From the NCBI GenBank assembly GCA_043767025.1, contig JAYUHK010000051.1, forward strand, positions 1 through 35,243: a stretch of DNA of 35,243 bases, in the 5' to 3' direction. The notes beneath the pieces are model-generated. The model was not told where the DNA came from and did no database searches. It saw only the letters and a list, made by a program, of their open reading frames with translations. Of this stretch, positions 7,702 to 15,886 are shown in pieces (the first letter of the stretch is position 1; each line of letters opens with the position of its first letter). The position numbers were made by a program, and so were the translations under genes. Origin of the DNA: JAYUHK01 sp043767025 (lineage in GTDB: Bacteria > Bacteroidota > Bacteroidia > Chitinophagales > Saprospiraceae).

Positions 7702-8250
7702 ATGGATACTGGGCGAATCATATTAGAGAAAAAACAGTTCGAACTCACCACGAGTCGGCTCTGCCATCAGCTTGCAGAGCGGCACGACGACTTTTCGAAT
7801 ACCTGCATCGTCGGAATACAGCCACGAGGAGCTATTTTTTCGGACTACTTGGTGTCACAAATTCGAGATAAAATGAAAATAAACAATTTAGATTATGGTA
7901 AAATAGACATTACTTTCCACCGCGACGATTATCGGCTCAACCCTTCGCCAAAAGCTAGTAAAACTGAAATGGACTTCAAAACAGTCGAAAATAAAAAGGT
8001 AGTTTTGATAGACGATGTCCTATACACGGGTCGGACTGTGCAGGCGGCTTTGAACGCTTTGCAAGATTTTGGACGACCCAAAAGTGTAGAATTAATGGTT
8101 TTGGTGGATAGAAGGTTCAACCGACATTTGCCCATACAGCCTAATTATACTGGTATCGCGGTCGATGCGCTCGATGAAGCTTACGTAAAAGTAGCTTGGA
8201 ACGAGAATCCAGAAAACATCTGTTGCATTTATTTATTTCCCGAAAAATAA
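7702..8250 (+). CDS. pyrR: PyrR: pyrimidine regulator / uracil phosphoribosyltransferase
   Basis: This 182-aa type I phosphoribosyltransferase has the PRPP-binding motif VVLIDDVLYTGRTVQAAL, a flexible-loop region FHRDDYRLNP, and the hood segment VLVDRRFNRHLPI, all typical of PyrR. Length matches the family (about 180 aa). In Firmicutes PyrR binds UMP and pyr leader RNA to promote attenuation, and also has weak UPRTase activity. Here the promoter lies so close to the ATG that no leader RNA would exist to bind in its own operon. It is followed after 12 bp by pyrB. Whether it regulates other genes or acts mainly as an enzyme cannot be read from the sequence. Confidence 0.94.
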   Translation: MDTGRIILEKKQFELTTSRLCHQLAERHDDFSNTCIVGIQPRGAIFSDYLVSQIRDKMKINNLDYGKIDITFHRDDYRLNPSPKASKTEMDFKTVENKKVVLIDDVLYTGRTVQAALNALQDFGRPKSVELMVLVDRRFNRHLPIQPNYTGIAVDALDEAYVKVAWNENPENICCIYLFPEK

Positions 8251-8262
8251 TACTTTTTTAAT

Positions 8263-9195
8263 ATGTCTTCTCCGCGCTTCAGCACACAACATTTATTAGG
8301 AATCAAAAATTTATTGCCCCAAGATTTGGAGTTGATTTTTGAAACCGCCGAAAATTTTAAGGAAGTCATCAACCGCCCTATTAAGAAAGTTCCCTCTTTG
8401 AGAGATGTCACAGTTGCCAATTTATTTTTTGAAAATTCTACGCGGACTCGCATCTCCTTCGAACTCGCCGAAAAACGCCTCTCCGCCGACACCCTCAACT
8501 TTTCAGCCTCCGCCTCGTCGGTCACAAAAGGCGAAACACTACTCGATACGGTCAATAATATTCTGGCAATGAAAGTAGATATGGTCGTAATGCGTCACCC
8601 CGCTCCCGGCGCAGCTATTTATTTGTCAAAAAAAATAAAAGCAAACATCATCAACGCCGGCGACGGAACTCACGAACACCCTACGCAAGCACTTCTCGAT
8701 GCTTTCTCTATGCGCGAAAAAATAGGCGATTTGGCAGGCAAAAAAATCCTTATTGTAGGAGATATTTTACATTCAAGGGTCGCATTGAGTAATATTTTTT
8801 GCCTCCAAAAATTAGGTGCGCAAGTGAAAGTCTGCGGACCGCCGACCCTAATTCCCAAATATATCCAAGAACTCGGCGTGACGGTGGAGAGCAATATCCA
8901 AAAAGCACTGCAATGGTGCGACGTAGCAAATGTATTGAGAATCCAATTAGAGCGGCAAGATACTCGCTTTTTTCCGTCTCTTCGAGAGTATTCACAGTAC
9001 TTTGGAATCAATAAAAAAATGCTCGACCAACTCGATCGCCCCATCGTAGTCATGCACCCTGGACCCATTAATCGAGGAGTAGAAATCACTTCCGACGCAG
9101 CCGACTCGTCACATTCTATCATTTTGGAACAAGTAGAAAACGGAGTCGCAATCCGCATGGCAGTACTTTTTTTATTAGCTACAAACAAAAATTAA
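8263..9195 (+). CDS. pyrB: Aspartate carbamoyltransferase catalytic chain
   Basis: This 310-aa cytosolic enzyme makes N-carbamoyl-aspartate from carbamoyl phosphate and aspartate, the committed pyrimidine step. The carbamoyl-phosphate motif FFENSTRTRISFELAEKRL, the HPAPGAA loop, the HPTQALLDAFS motif and the C-terminal VMHPGPINRGVEI are all present. Length is that of the catalytic subunit alone. No pyrI regulatory subunit and no dihydroorotase gene follows; the gene ends in the repeat array at 9214. It forms a two-gene operon with pyrR, which links control and synthesis. Confidence 0.97.
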   Translation: MSSPRFSTQHLLGIKNLLPQDLELIFETAENFKEVINRPIKKVPSLRDVTVANLFFENSTRTRISFELAEKRLSADTLNFSASASSVTKGETLLDTVNNILAMKVDMVVMRHPAPGAAIYLSKKIKANIINAGDGTHEHPTQALLDAFSMREKIGDLAGKKILIVGDILHSRVALSNIFCLQKLGAQVKVCGPPTLIPKYIQELGVTVESNIQKALQWCDVANVLRIQLERQDTRFFPSLREYSQYFGINKKMLDQLDRPIVVMHPGPINRGVEITSDAADSSHSIILEQVENGVAIRMAVLFLLATNKN

Positions 9196-9213
9196 TTTTA
9201 TATATTTTATTCT

Positions 9214-9576
9214 GTCAGTACAAGATTATTAAGATTTAAAGATAAACAAGATTTTTTTGATATTTTATTTGTCAGTACAAGATTTTTAAGATTTAAAGAT
9301 AAACAAGATTTTTTTTGCTGACCATTCTTAATCTTGTTCATCACAAAATCCTGTAATCCTGTTCTGGATTGAGGTATTCTGTCAGTACAAGATTTTTAAG
9401 ATTTAAAGATAGACAAGATTTTTTTTGCTGACCATTTTTAATCTTGTTCATCATAAAATCCTGCAATCCTGTTCTGACCATTTTTAATCTTGTTCATCAT
9501 AAAATCCCGTAATCCTGTTCTGACCATTTTTAATCTTGTTCATCACAAAATCCTGCAATCCTGTTCTGGATTGAGG
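9214..9576. repeat. Two-orientation array of 46-bp degenerate repeats
   Basis: Four copies of a 46-bp unit (9318-9363, 9428-9473, 9474-9519, 9520-9565) begin CTGACCATT and contain three ATC(C/T)TG boxes each. Three copies of a diverged unit (9214-9258, 9271-9316, 9381-9426) begin GTCAGTACAAGATT and align to the reverse complement of the first type, so the array holds the same ancestral unit in both orientations. Adjacent opposite units can pair (GATAAACAAGATT near 9298-9310 with AATCTTGTTCATC from 9330). CTGGATTGAGG closes two sub-arrays (9364-9374 and 9566-9576). The last three units are directly tandem without spacers, which rules out CRISPR. The array begins 13 bp past the stop of the GxxExxY gene. 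Confidence 0.85.
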
Positions 9577-9579
9577 CAT

Positions 9580-9966
9580 CTACTTCTGATACTTTTTATT
9601 ATAAACCCGATTAAATTCAAGGCTCAAACCGCCAAAATTAATCAACAATCCGTCGGCGATGTTATAAGCCTCGCAGTAGTTGATAGCTTGGGCTTTATGA
9701 ACAGGTTGCAATTTTTCTACAGCTTTCAGTTCTACCATCACTGCATCTTCAACAAAAAAATCCACCCTTCTTGTACCGATGTCGACACCCTCATAAAAAA
9801 TCGTCATCTCCATTTCTCGTTGAAAACTCAAATTCTGCTTCTGCAATTCAATAGCAAAAGCTCTCTGGTAGATCACCTCTTGAAAACCGTTACCAAGAAT
9901 ATTATGTACTTTCATAGCACAACCGATAATTTTGTGAGTTAATTTGTCTATTTCTATTGTTTCCAT
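9580..9966 (-). CDS. GxxExxY protein (PD-(D/E)XK_3-like)
   Basis: This 128-aa protein has the family motif GNGFQEVIYQRAFAIEL (G-x-x-E-x-x-Y) after an N-terminal helix THKIIGCAMKVHNILG, and a nuclease-like core: the Asp in RRVDFFVEDAVMVELKA, with E-x-K in VELKAVEKL. This fits the GxxExxY family, which is related to PD-(D/E)XK nucleases; biochemical function is not established. It is a single gene on the minus strand, convergent with pyrB, with the repeat array directly behind its stop. Length is normal and all motif residues are present, so it is probably intact. No clear TAnnTTTG box is seen upstream. Confidence 0.88.
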   Translation of the reverse strand: METIEIDKLTHKIIGCAMKVHNILGNGFQEVIYQRAFAIELQKQNLSFQREMEMTIFYEGVDIGTRRVDFFVEDAVMVELKAVEKLQPVHKAQAINYCEAYNIADGLLINFGGLSLEFNRVYNKKYQK

Positions 9967-10595
9967 CGGTATAAGTATTTTTTTTATTTCTTAATTTTTA
10001 TTTGTAACAACTTAAAAATCGTATTCGTATATGTCTTACCTAATAAAATTTTGTAAATTTTTATTTATTTCACTAATTTATAGACGGTTATGATTCTACC
10101 CGTACGTCGCAATCAATATTTTCTCCTGCATATTTGCAAAATATGGCTTGCGATTACAAAACATTGTAACTAATTGACAATCAATTAATTATGTAGATAA
10201 AAATTAACCACTAAAAAACTAAAAACCATTTATTGCCATAAGTATAGAGCGTATTTTTTATTCATCTTTTATCTGATTGCTCAATAATTTTATCAATCAC
10301 GCAACCTATTACTTCCCGCGCCACGCTTTCAATGAAGCAAATATGAACCACAAATATACTTTTATTTCACAGTAATTATATTCTTAAAATTAATACAACA
10401 GCCATTTAAAAATTTATTTTTAGTGAAAATTTATGCTAATAAAAGTATCACTAATTCAGTAAAATACGAATATTTACTCAATTAAAAGATTTTGAAAAAA
10501 ATCTAATAAACTACAATTTCTAAAAATAAATGAAAATTTACCAGTCCCAAAACCATTTTTATATTTTATTGTTTGTAAAAATAAAAAGAACAACA
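9967..10595. other. Gene-poor intergenic region
   Basis: This 629-bp A/T-rich stretch separates the divergent GxxExxY and SDR genes. It contains the palindrome at 10171-10187, a 7-bp palindrome CATATTT-GCA-AAATATG (10129-10145), and an ACTAAAAAC-type tract near 10212-10227. On the minus strand, 10262-10351 reads as a 29-codon frame from a GTG, with residues VAREVIGCVIDKIIEQ; it vaguely resembles the N-terminal helix of GxxExxY proteins and might be a relic, but is too short to call. An upstream in-frame ATG at 10530 for the SDR is judged not to be the start. No tRNA or ncRNA is recognised. Confidence 0.5.
10171..10190. repeat. Second copy of the TAATTGA-N3-TCAATTA palindrome
   Basis: TAATTGA (10171-10177) and TCAATTA (10181-10187) are perfect reverse complements around CAA, followed by ATT as in the copy at 4081-4100. 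A tract of ACTAAAAAACTAAAAAC type follows about 20-25 bases later. The arms and the 3' ATT are identical between copies and only the centre differs. Confidence 0.5.
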
Positions 10596-11312
10596 ATGGA
10601 AAGTTTAGTAAACAAAAACATATTGGTCGTCGGCGCAACCGGCGGGATAGGCTCGGAGGTAGCCAAAATGCTCAAAAACTCAAAAGCAAATGTCTTCATT
10701 TCTGGAAGGAACGCAGCAAAACTCAACCAGTTGGCTGCCGAAATAGGAATCCCCGTCCAGCAAGTGCTATCGCTTGATATTACAGAACCCAGCTCTGTCG
10801 AGAAAGCCGCCGAAAAGTTGTTTTCGCAGGTCGAGGTCTTGGATATTCTCATCAATGCAGCAGGAATTGGTATCATAAAACCTTTAGAGTCATTGACTTA
10901 CGAGGATTTCAGCCACACCCTTGACGTAAATCTGAAAGGCACATTTCACTTACTCAAATCATTTTTGCCAAAGATGAAAGAGGTAAAAAAAGGACTGATT
11001 ATCAATATGCCGGGCGTATTGGGCAAAACTCCGATGGCAGGCGCAGCAGCTTATTCGGCATCAAAATATGGACTGAATGGAATGTTAAAGTCGGTTCGAG
11101 AAGAACTCAAACGGACGGACATTCGCATCACGAATATTTATTTGGGCGGAGTGGACACGCCTTTTTGGGAAAATATTGACCTCAAAGTACAAAAAGATAA
11201 ATTTATTTTGGCACAAGAAGCCGCCAAAGCTGTCTGGTTTTTGTGCCAACAGCCGACTTCTGGCGTGGTTTCTGAAATGGTTATCCAACCCTTCAATCAC
11301 CAAGCCATCTAA
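10596..11312 (+). CDS. Short-chain dehydrogenase/reductase (SDR) with altered catalytic serine
   Basis: From the ATG at 10596 this is a 238-aa classical-type SDR; a longer frame from 10530 adds a non-conserved extension. The cofactor motif GATGGIGSEVA (TGxxxGxG variant), the NAAG motif and the active-site YSASKYG (Y153, K157) are present. The residue 13 before the Tyr, normally the catalytic Ser, is glycine (G140, in NMPGVLG). The catalytic triad is therefore incomplete, suggesting a changed or weak reductase activity or a non-enzymatic role. The closest general resemblance is to FabG/3-oxoacyl-ACP-reductase-like oxidoreductases; no substrate can be given. It is a single gene, followed by the promoter for the M14 peptidase operon. 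Confidence 0.87.
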   Translation: MESLVNKNILVVGATGGIGSEVAKMLKNSKANVFISGRNAAKLNQLAAEIGIPVQQVLSLDITEPSSVEKAAEKLFSQVEVLDILINAAGIGIIKPLESLTYEDFSHTLDVNLKGTFHLLKSFLPKMKEVKKGLIINMPGVLGKTPMAGAAAYSASKYGLNGMLKSVREELKRTDIRITNIYLGGVDTPFWENIDLKVQKDKFILAQEAAKAVWFLCQQPTSGVVSEMVIQPFNHQAI

Positions 11313-11327
11313 AATAGCAATATGAGT

Positions 11328-11357
11328 TTTGGAAATTTGTAAAAAATTGTAACTTTG
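11328..11357 (+). promoter_or_regulatory. Promoter for the M14 peptidase-panB-mltG cluster
   Basis: TAACTTTG at 11350-11357 matches TAnnTTTG, with TTTG at 11328-11331 as the -33 element and an 18-base spacer. Transcription would start about 11361, giving a leader of about 40 bases before the ATG at 11402. Confidence 0.65.
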
Positions 11358-11401
11358 CGAACTGTTGAAATTCCTTACAGTTTAAATTTTGAGATTTCCA
11401 A

Positions 11402-13942
11402 ATGAAACAAAACCTCGCTTTTTTATTTTTTTTGTGTTTTTTTTGTACTAAAATACAGTCACAAAGTGTCAAAAGTCCTGAACAATTTTTGCCACACAAA
11501 ATTGGCGAACAGTTCTCGGCACACTACCAAGTTGTGAGCTATTTCGATTATGTGGCGGCGAACAGTCCCAACGTAAAATTAATCCGTTATGGCGCGACCA
11601 ACGAGGAAAGACCGTTGCTTTTAGCTTTTATTTCGACCAAAGAAAATTTGGACAATCTTGAAAAAATAAGAACCAATCATCTAAAAAAAGCTAAATTAAT
11701 TGATGGAGCACCCGAAAATCAACAAAATCCAATAGCCATCGTCTGGTTGAGCCATACAGTACACGGCAACGAACCTTCGGGAACTGAAAGTTCTATGCTC
11801 ACATTATACAAACTTTGTACCGACGAAGCGAGCAAAAAATGGCTCAAAAATACCATAGTTATCATCGACCCTACCCTCAATCCTGACGGTTACGACCGCT
11901 ACACAAGCTGGTTTAGGGGAGTCAGCCACAATATTCCAAACGGAGCACTCGAATCGCGCGAACACATCGAACCGTGGCCCGGCGGTCGTGTCAATCACTA
12001 TTATTTTGACCTCAATCGCGACTGGGCGTGGCAAACTCAAACCGAAACACAAGCCAGAATAAAACAGTATCAACAGTGGATGCCGCACGTCCACGCCGAC
12101 CTGCACGAGCAATATTACAACAATCCATACTACTTCGCGCCTGCCGCCCAACCCTTTCATAAATCCATAACTCCTTGGCAGTCAGCGTTTCAGACAGAAA
12201 TTGGAAATAATCACGCTAAATATTTTGACGAAAAAGGCTGGCTTTATTTTACCAAAGAAGTCTTTGATTTGTTCTACCCGAGCTACGGCGACACCTATCC
12301 AATGTTCAACGGAAGCATCGGAATGACCTACGAACAAGCTGGACACAATAGAGGCGGGCGAGCCACTAACCTCGAAAACGGCGATGTTTTGACGCTCGAA
12401 AATCGTGCTTTGCACCACCACACCACAGCAATTTCAACGGTTGAGATTTCGTCACAAAATGCAGACAAATTAGATAAAAATTTTAGTGAATATTTTGAAA
12501 ACGCTGTCACAAATCCACAAGGAATATACAAAACTTTCATCATCAAGGGTACAAATATCCCTGCAAAAATTAAAGATTTTTGCGCTATTTTAGATAAAAA
12601 CAATATCCGATACGGCGCAGTAAAAGGCGGCACCGCCAACGGACTCAACTACACAACTGGCAAAACAGAATCTTATACGCTCTCGAATGAAGATTTAATT
12701 ATCAGTACTTCGCAGCCGATGTCGGTGCTTACTAGCGTGCTTTTTGAACCAGAAAGTGTACTTTCAGACTCCTTGACGTATGACATTACAGCTTGGTCGC
12801 TGCTCTACGCATTTGGTTTAGATGCTATTGCGACCAAAGAAAAAATTGTTCCAAACGCAGTTTTTAAAGCTAAAATTTTAGATACTTCTGCGTATTCAGA
12901 CAAATCAGGTTCACCGTATTATGCTTACATCGCAACTTGGGATTCGCCGAACAACGCCGAATTTTTGGCAGAACTGCACCAAAAAAATATCAGAGTTCGC
13001 TGTGCGGACGAAGCATTTGAAATACAAAATAAAAAATTTGCGGCGGGTACTTTGCTTATTTTGAGAGCCGACAATCGCAGTATAGAGTCCGCTTTGGACA
13101 AAATGCTGAAAGATGCCGCAGATAAATTTGGGCAACCAATTTTTCGTACCAATACAGGAATGGTCACAAAAGGACATGATTTTGGGTCAGATAAGTTGAG
13201 ATTGCTCCGCAAGCCTAATGTAGCAATGTTTTGGAATGACAATGTTTCAGAAACTGCTTTTGGTCACGTTTGGTATCATTTTGAAAAAAAACTCAACTAT
13301 CCTTTGAGTGTCCTGAATACTTCGCAAATCAATCTTTCGACGCTCAAAAATTACAATTTCCTAATCATGCCCGACGGCAGTTATGGCTTGGATTCAGCTA
13401 CGTTGGACAAGCTCAAAATCTGGATGTCAGAAGGTGGTACGATTTTGGCAATGGACAACGCTTTGACGGCTTTTGAAGATAAAAGTGGGTTCGCGCTCGC
13501 AAAATACAGCTCGAAAAAGGACAAAGAAGAAGCCGACGCTGCGAGGGACAAACTGGCTGAAATAAATAAATTGCAAGCCTACGACCGCTCGGAACGTGCC
13601 GCAATTACTGACTTTAATCCCGGAATAATCCTAAAACTACGCTTGGACAAAACACACCCTTTGGCTTACGGGTTGGGAGAAAATTATTTTTCACTCAAAA
13701 CAAATACCTTGTCTTATCCGTATCTTAAAGATGCAATCAATGTGGGCACGACCGACGAAAATTTGACTACCTACGGTTTTGTAGGCGCGAGAATGAAGGA
13801 AAAATTAAAGAAAAATTCGACCATCGCAGTCCAAAATATAGGCTCTGGTAAAATTATTTTTCTTGCCGATAGTCCGCTTTTCAGAGGCTTTTGGTATCAA
13901 GGAAAACTCTTGTTTGCCAATGCACTTTTTTTGACTAAATAG
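11402..13942 (+). CDS. Secreted M14-family zinc metallopeptidase with C-terminal amidotransferase-like domain
   Basis: This 846-aa protein begins with a Sec signal peptide (MKQNLAFLFFLCFFCTKIQSQ). An M14 zinc-carboxypeptidase domain spans about residues 50-330: the HxxE zinc pair is HGNEPSGTE (H121, E124), RDWAWQTQTETQ follows, the third zinc histidine lies in PHVHADLHEQ (H229-H235), and the catalytic Glu is probably in GMTYEQAGH. The region from about residue 610 (NVAMFWNDN... through MPDGSYG and GGTILAMDNAL) resembles the class I amidotransferase-like or ThuA-like fold seen at the end of similar Bacteroidota M14 proteins. It probably acts in the periplasm or outside the cell on peptides. 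It lacks a T9SS tail. panB follows after 35 bp. Confidence 0.9.
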   Translation: MKQNLAFLFFLCFFCTKIQSQSVKSPEQFLPHKIGEQFSAHYQVVSYFDYVAANSPNVKLIRYGATNEERPLLLAFISTKENLDNLEKIRTNHLKKAKLIDGAPENQQNPIAIVWLSHTVHGNEPSGTESSMLTLYKLCTDEASKKWLKNTIVIIDPTLNPDGYDRYTSWFRGVSHNIPNGALESREHIEPWPGGRVNHYYFDLNRDWAWQTQTETQARIKQYQQWMPHVHADLHEQYYNNPYYFAPAAQPFHKSITPWQSAFQTEIGNNHAKYFDEKGWLYFTKEVFDLFYPSYGDTYPMFNGSIGMTYEQAGHNRGGRATNLENGDVLTLENRALHHHTTAISTVEISSQNADKLDKNFSEYFENAVTNPQGIYKTFIIKGTNIPAKIKDFCAILDKNNIRYGAVKGGTANGLNYTTGKTESYTLSNEDLIISTSQPMSVLTSVLFEPESVLSDSLTYDITAWSLLYAFGLDAIATKEKIVPNAVFKAKILDTSAYSDKSGSPYYAYIATWDSPNNAEFLAELHQKNIRVRCADEAFEIQNKKFAAGTLLILRADNRSIESALDKMLKDAADKFGQPIFRTNTGMVTKGHDFGSDKLRLLRKPNVAMFWNDNVSETAFGHVWYHFEKKLNYPLSVLNTSQINLSTLKNYNFLIMPDGSYGLDSATLDKLKIWMSEGGTILAMDNALTAFEDKSGFALAKYSSKKDKEEADAARDKLAEINKLQAYDRSERAAITDFNPGIILKLRLDKTHPLAYGLGENYFSLKTNTLSYPYLKDAINVGTTDENLTTYGFVGARMKEKLKKNSTIAVQNIGSGKIIFLADSPLFRGFWYQGKLLFANALFLTK

Positions 13943-13977
13943 TTTTATACTATGTCACAAAGTTATTAAAAAAAATT

Positions 13978-14793
13978 ATGTCCGTACACAAAGAAACAAA
14001 ACGAATCACGACCCACACAATTCAGGCGATGAAGAATGAGGGCGAAAAAATTTCGATGCTTACTGCCTACGACTTTTCGATGGCACGAGTATTGGACGAC
14101 GCTGGAATTGATATTATTTTGGTCGGCGACTCTGCCTCCAACGTGATGGCTGGCTACGAAACAACCCTGCCGATTACGTTGGAACACATGATTTATCACG
14201 CCCAATCCGTCGTCAGAGCTGTCAAAAGAGCTTTGGTCATCGTTGATTTGCCCTTCGGAAGTTATCAAGGCAACTCTCGGGTCGCACTCGAATCTGCTGT
14301 CAGAATTATGAAAGAATCAGGCGGACACGCCGTAAAAATGGAAGGTGGCTCCGAAATTTCGGAGTCCGTGACCCGCATTTTGTCCGCCGGAATCCCCGTC
14401 ATGGGGCATCTTGGACTCACACCGCAATCCATCTACAAGTTCGGCACTTACACCGTGCGCGCCAAAGAAGAAGCCGAAGCCGAAAAATTAAAAACCGACT
14501 CGCTGCTGCTCCAAAACTTGGGCTGCTTCGCCTTGGTATTAGAGAAAATTCCAGCCAAATTGACAGCCGAAGTTTCAAAAAATCTCCATATCCCAACCAT
14601 CGGAATCGGCGCAGGCGGCAGCGCAGACGGGCAAGTATTGGTGACACACGACATGATTGGACTGACCAAAGAATTTCAACCCCGATTTTTGAGGCGGTAT
14701 TTGGAGCTATTTGACGAAATAAAACAAGCTACAGAAAAATATATTTCTGATGTAAAAAGTGGAAATTTTCCCAACGAAAAAGAGCAATATTAA
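13978..14793 (+). CDS. panB: 3-methyl-2-oxobutanoate hydroxymethyltransferase
   Basis: This 271-aa cytosolic enzyme transfers a hydroxymethyl group from 5,10-methylene-THF to alpha-ketoisovalerate, the first step to pantothenate. The family signatures MLTAYDFSMARVLDDAGID, LVGDSASNVMAGYETTLPIT and VMGHLGLTPQS are present, as are the metal-binding Asp and Glu and the Lys in VKMEGG. Length is typical. It lies between the M14 peptidase and mltG with short gaps (35 and 4 bp), likely one transcript although the three functions are unrelated. No panC is in the window. Confidence 0.97.
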   Translation: MSVHKETKRITTHTIQAMKNEGEKISMLTAYDFSMARVLDDAGIDIILVGDSASNVMAGYETTLPITLEHMIYHAQSVVRAVKRALVIVDLPFGSYQGNSRVALESAVRIMKESGGHAVKMEGGSEISESVTRILSAGIPVMGHLGLTPQSIYKFGTYTVRAKEEAEAEKLKTDSLLLQNLGCFALVLEKIPAKLTAEVSKNLHIPTIGIGAGGSADGQVLVTHDMIGLTKEFQPRFLRRYLELFDEIKQATEKYISDVKSGNFPNEKEQY

Positions 14794-14797
14794 GAAT

Positions 14798-15871
14798 ATG
14801 ACGACAGAAAATTTGGATATACGACCAAAATGGTTTAAAAATAAACGAAATCTAATAATTATTGCATTTGTGACAGTGTTCGCCGCAGTGCTTGGAGCAA
14901 AATACGGGCGAGATGTTTTTGCGTCCAACGTCCCAAAAGACTTGAAAGAGGAATACGTTTATATCCCAACAGGTGCGACTTACGAGCAAGTTTTGGAAAT
15001 AATTAAAACAAAAAAAATCGTCCACAACCTCGATTCTTTCGATTGGTTGGCGCAGCAACTACACTATAAGCAGCCTGTCATGCGTGCCGGACGCTACAAA
15101 ATCAAAAAAGGCTGGAGCAACTACGACCTCGTCAATCACCTCAAAAAAGGGGAGCAAGCAAGCGTAAAAGTTGTTTTGAATTACGAAAGGCAGACCGAAA
15201 ATATAGCTGCCAAAGCTGGAAAAGCGTTGGAGTGTGATTCACTCGAAATTGTCACACTTTTTAAAGATTCTGCATTTTTAGCAGCTATTGGTTATAACGC
15301 TGACGAGTTGATGAGCGTGTTTGTACCAAACACTTATGATTTTTTGTGGAATACCGATGCGAAAAAATTTATAGAAAGAATGGTCAAAGAACACGACGCT
15401 TTTTGGCAAAAAAATGACCGAAAAGCGAAAGCAGAAGCTCTCAATTTGACTCCCAACCAAGCGTATGCGTTGGCTTCTATCGTCGAAAAAGAATCACAAA
15501 ATCAGGAAGAAAGACCCAGAATTGCAGCTGTTTACCTCAATCGGCTTAAAATAGGAATGAAACTACAAGCTGACCCAACTTGTGTTTTTGCAAGCAAGGA
15601 TTTTGAAACTCGTCGGGTCGTAAAATATCATTTGGAGTTCAACTCTCCCTACAACACTTACCTCCACGAAGGGCTGCCGCCGGGTCCGATTAGCATTGCG
15701 TCAGCGAGCAGCATTGATGCAGTTTTGAACCCCGAAGAACATCATTACCTCTATTTTTGCGCTCGCGCAGACAATTCTGGTACTCATGCATTCGCAGAAA
15801 CCCTGTCAGGACACAACGTAAATGTAAATAAATATATAAATTTTTTAAATTCTAAAGGAATTACGCATTAA
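14798..15871 (+). CDS. mltG: Endolytic murein transglycosylase MltG
   Basis: From the ATG at 14798 (4 bp after the panB stop) the protein has 357 aa; an earlier in-frame ATG at 14759 lies inside panB and only adds a non-conserved extension. A short cytoplasmic tail is followed by one membrane segment at about residues 18-38 (NLIIIAFVTVFAAVLGA), then a LysM-like region (VYIPTGATYEQVLEII) and the YceG/MltG catalytic domain. The active-site segment is YALASIVEKESQNQEERP, with catalytic Glu at 230 or 232, then VYLNRLKIGMKLQADPT and HEGLPPGPISIAS. MltG cuts nascent glycan strands and terminates peptidoglycan chains at the inner membrane. Confidence 0.95.
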   Translation: MTTENLDIRPKWFKNKRNLIIIAFVTVFAAVLGAKYGRDVFASNVPKDLKEEYVYIPTGATYEQVLEIIKTKKIVHNLDSFDWLAQQLHYKQPVMRAGRYKIKKGWSNYDLVNHLKKGEQASVKVVLNYERQTENIAAKAGKALECDSLEIVTLFKDSAFLAAIGYNADELMSVFVPNTYDFLWNTDAKKFIERMVKEHDAFWQKNDRKAKAEALNLTPNQAYALASIVEKESQNQEERPRIAAVYLNRLKIGMKLQADPTCVFASKDFETRRVVKYHLEFNSPYNTYLHEGLPPGPISIASASSIDAVLNPEEHHYLYFCARADNSGTHAFAETLSGHNVNVNKYINFLNSKGITH

Positions 15872-15886
15872 ATAGAATTATATTCT

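Noticed and set aside
9214..9576. Possible CRISPR array
   Set aside because: Units are tandem without unique spacers, occur in both orientations, and no cas genes are present.
9490..9942. Plus-strand frame of 150 codons across the repeats and GxxExxY gene
   Set aside because: It runs through the repeat units and antisense to the conserved GxxExxY motifs, so it is not a separate gene.
14349..14364. Perfect 16-bp palindrome CTCCGAAATTTCGGAG inside panB
   Set aside because: About half a perfect 16-bp palindrome is expected by chance in 35 kb, and it encodes conserved panB residues.
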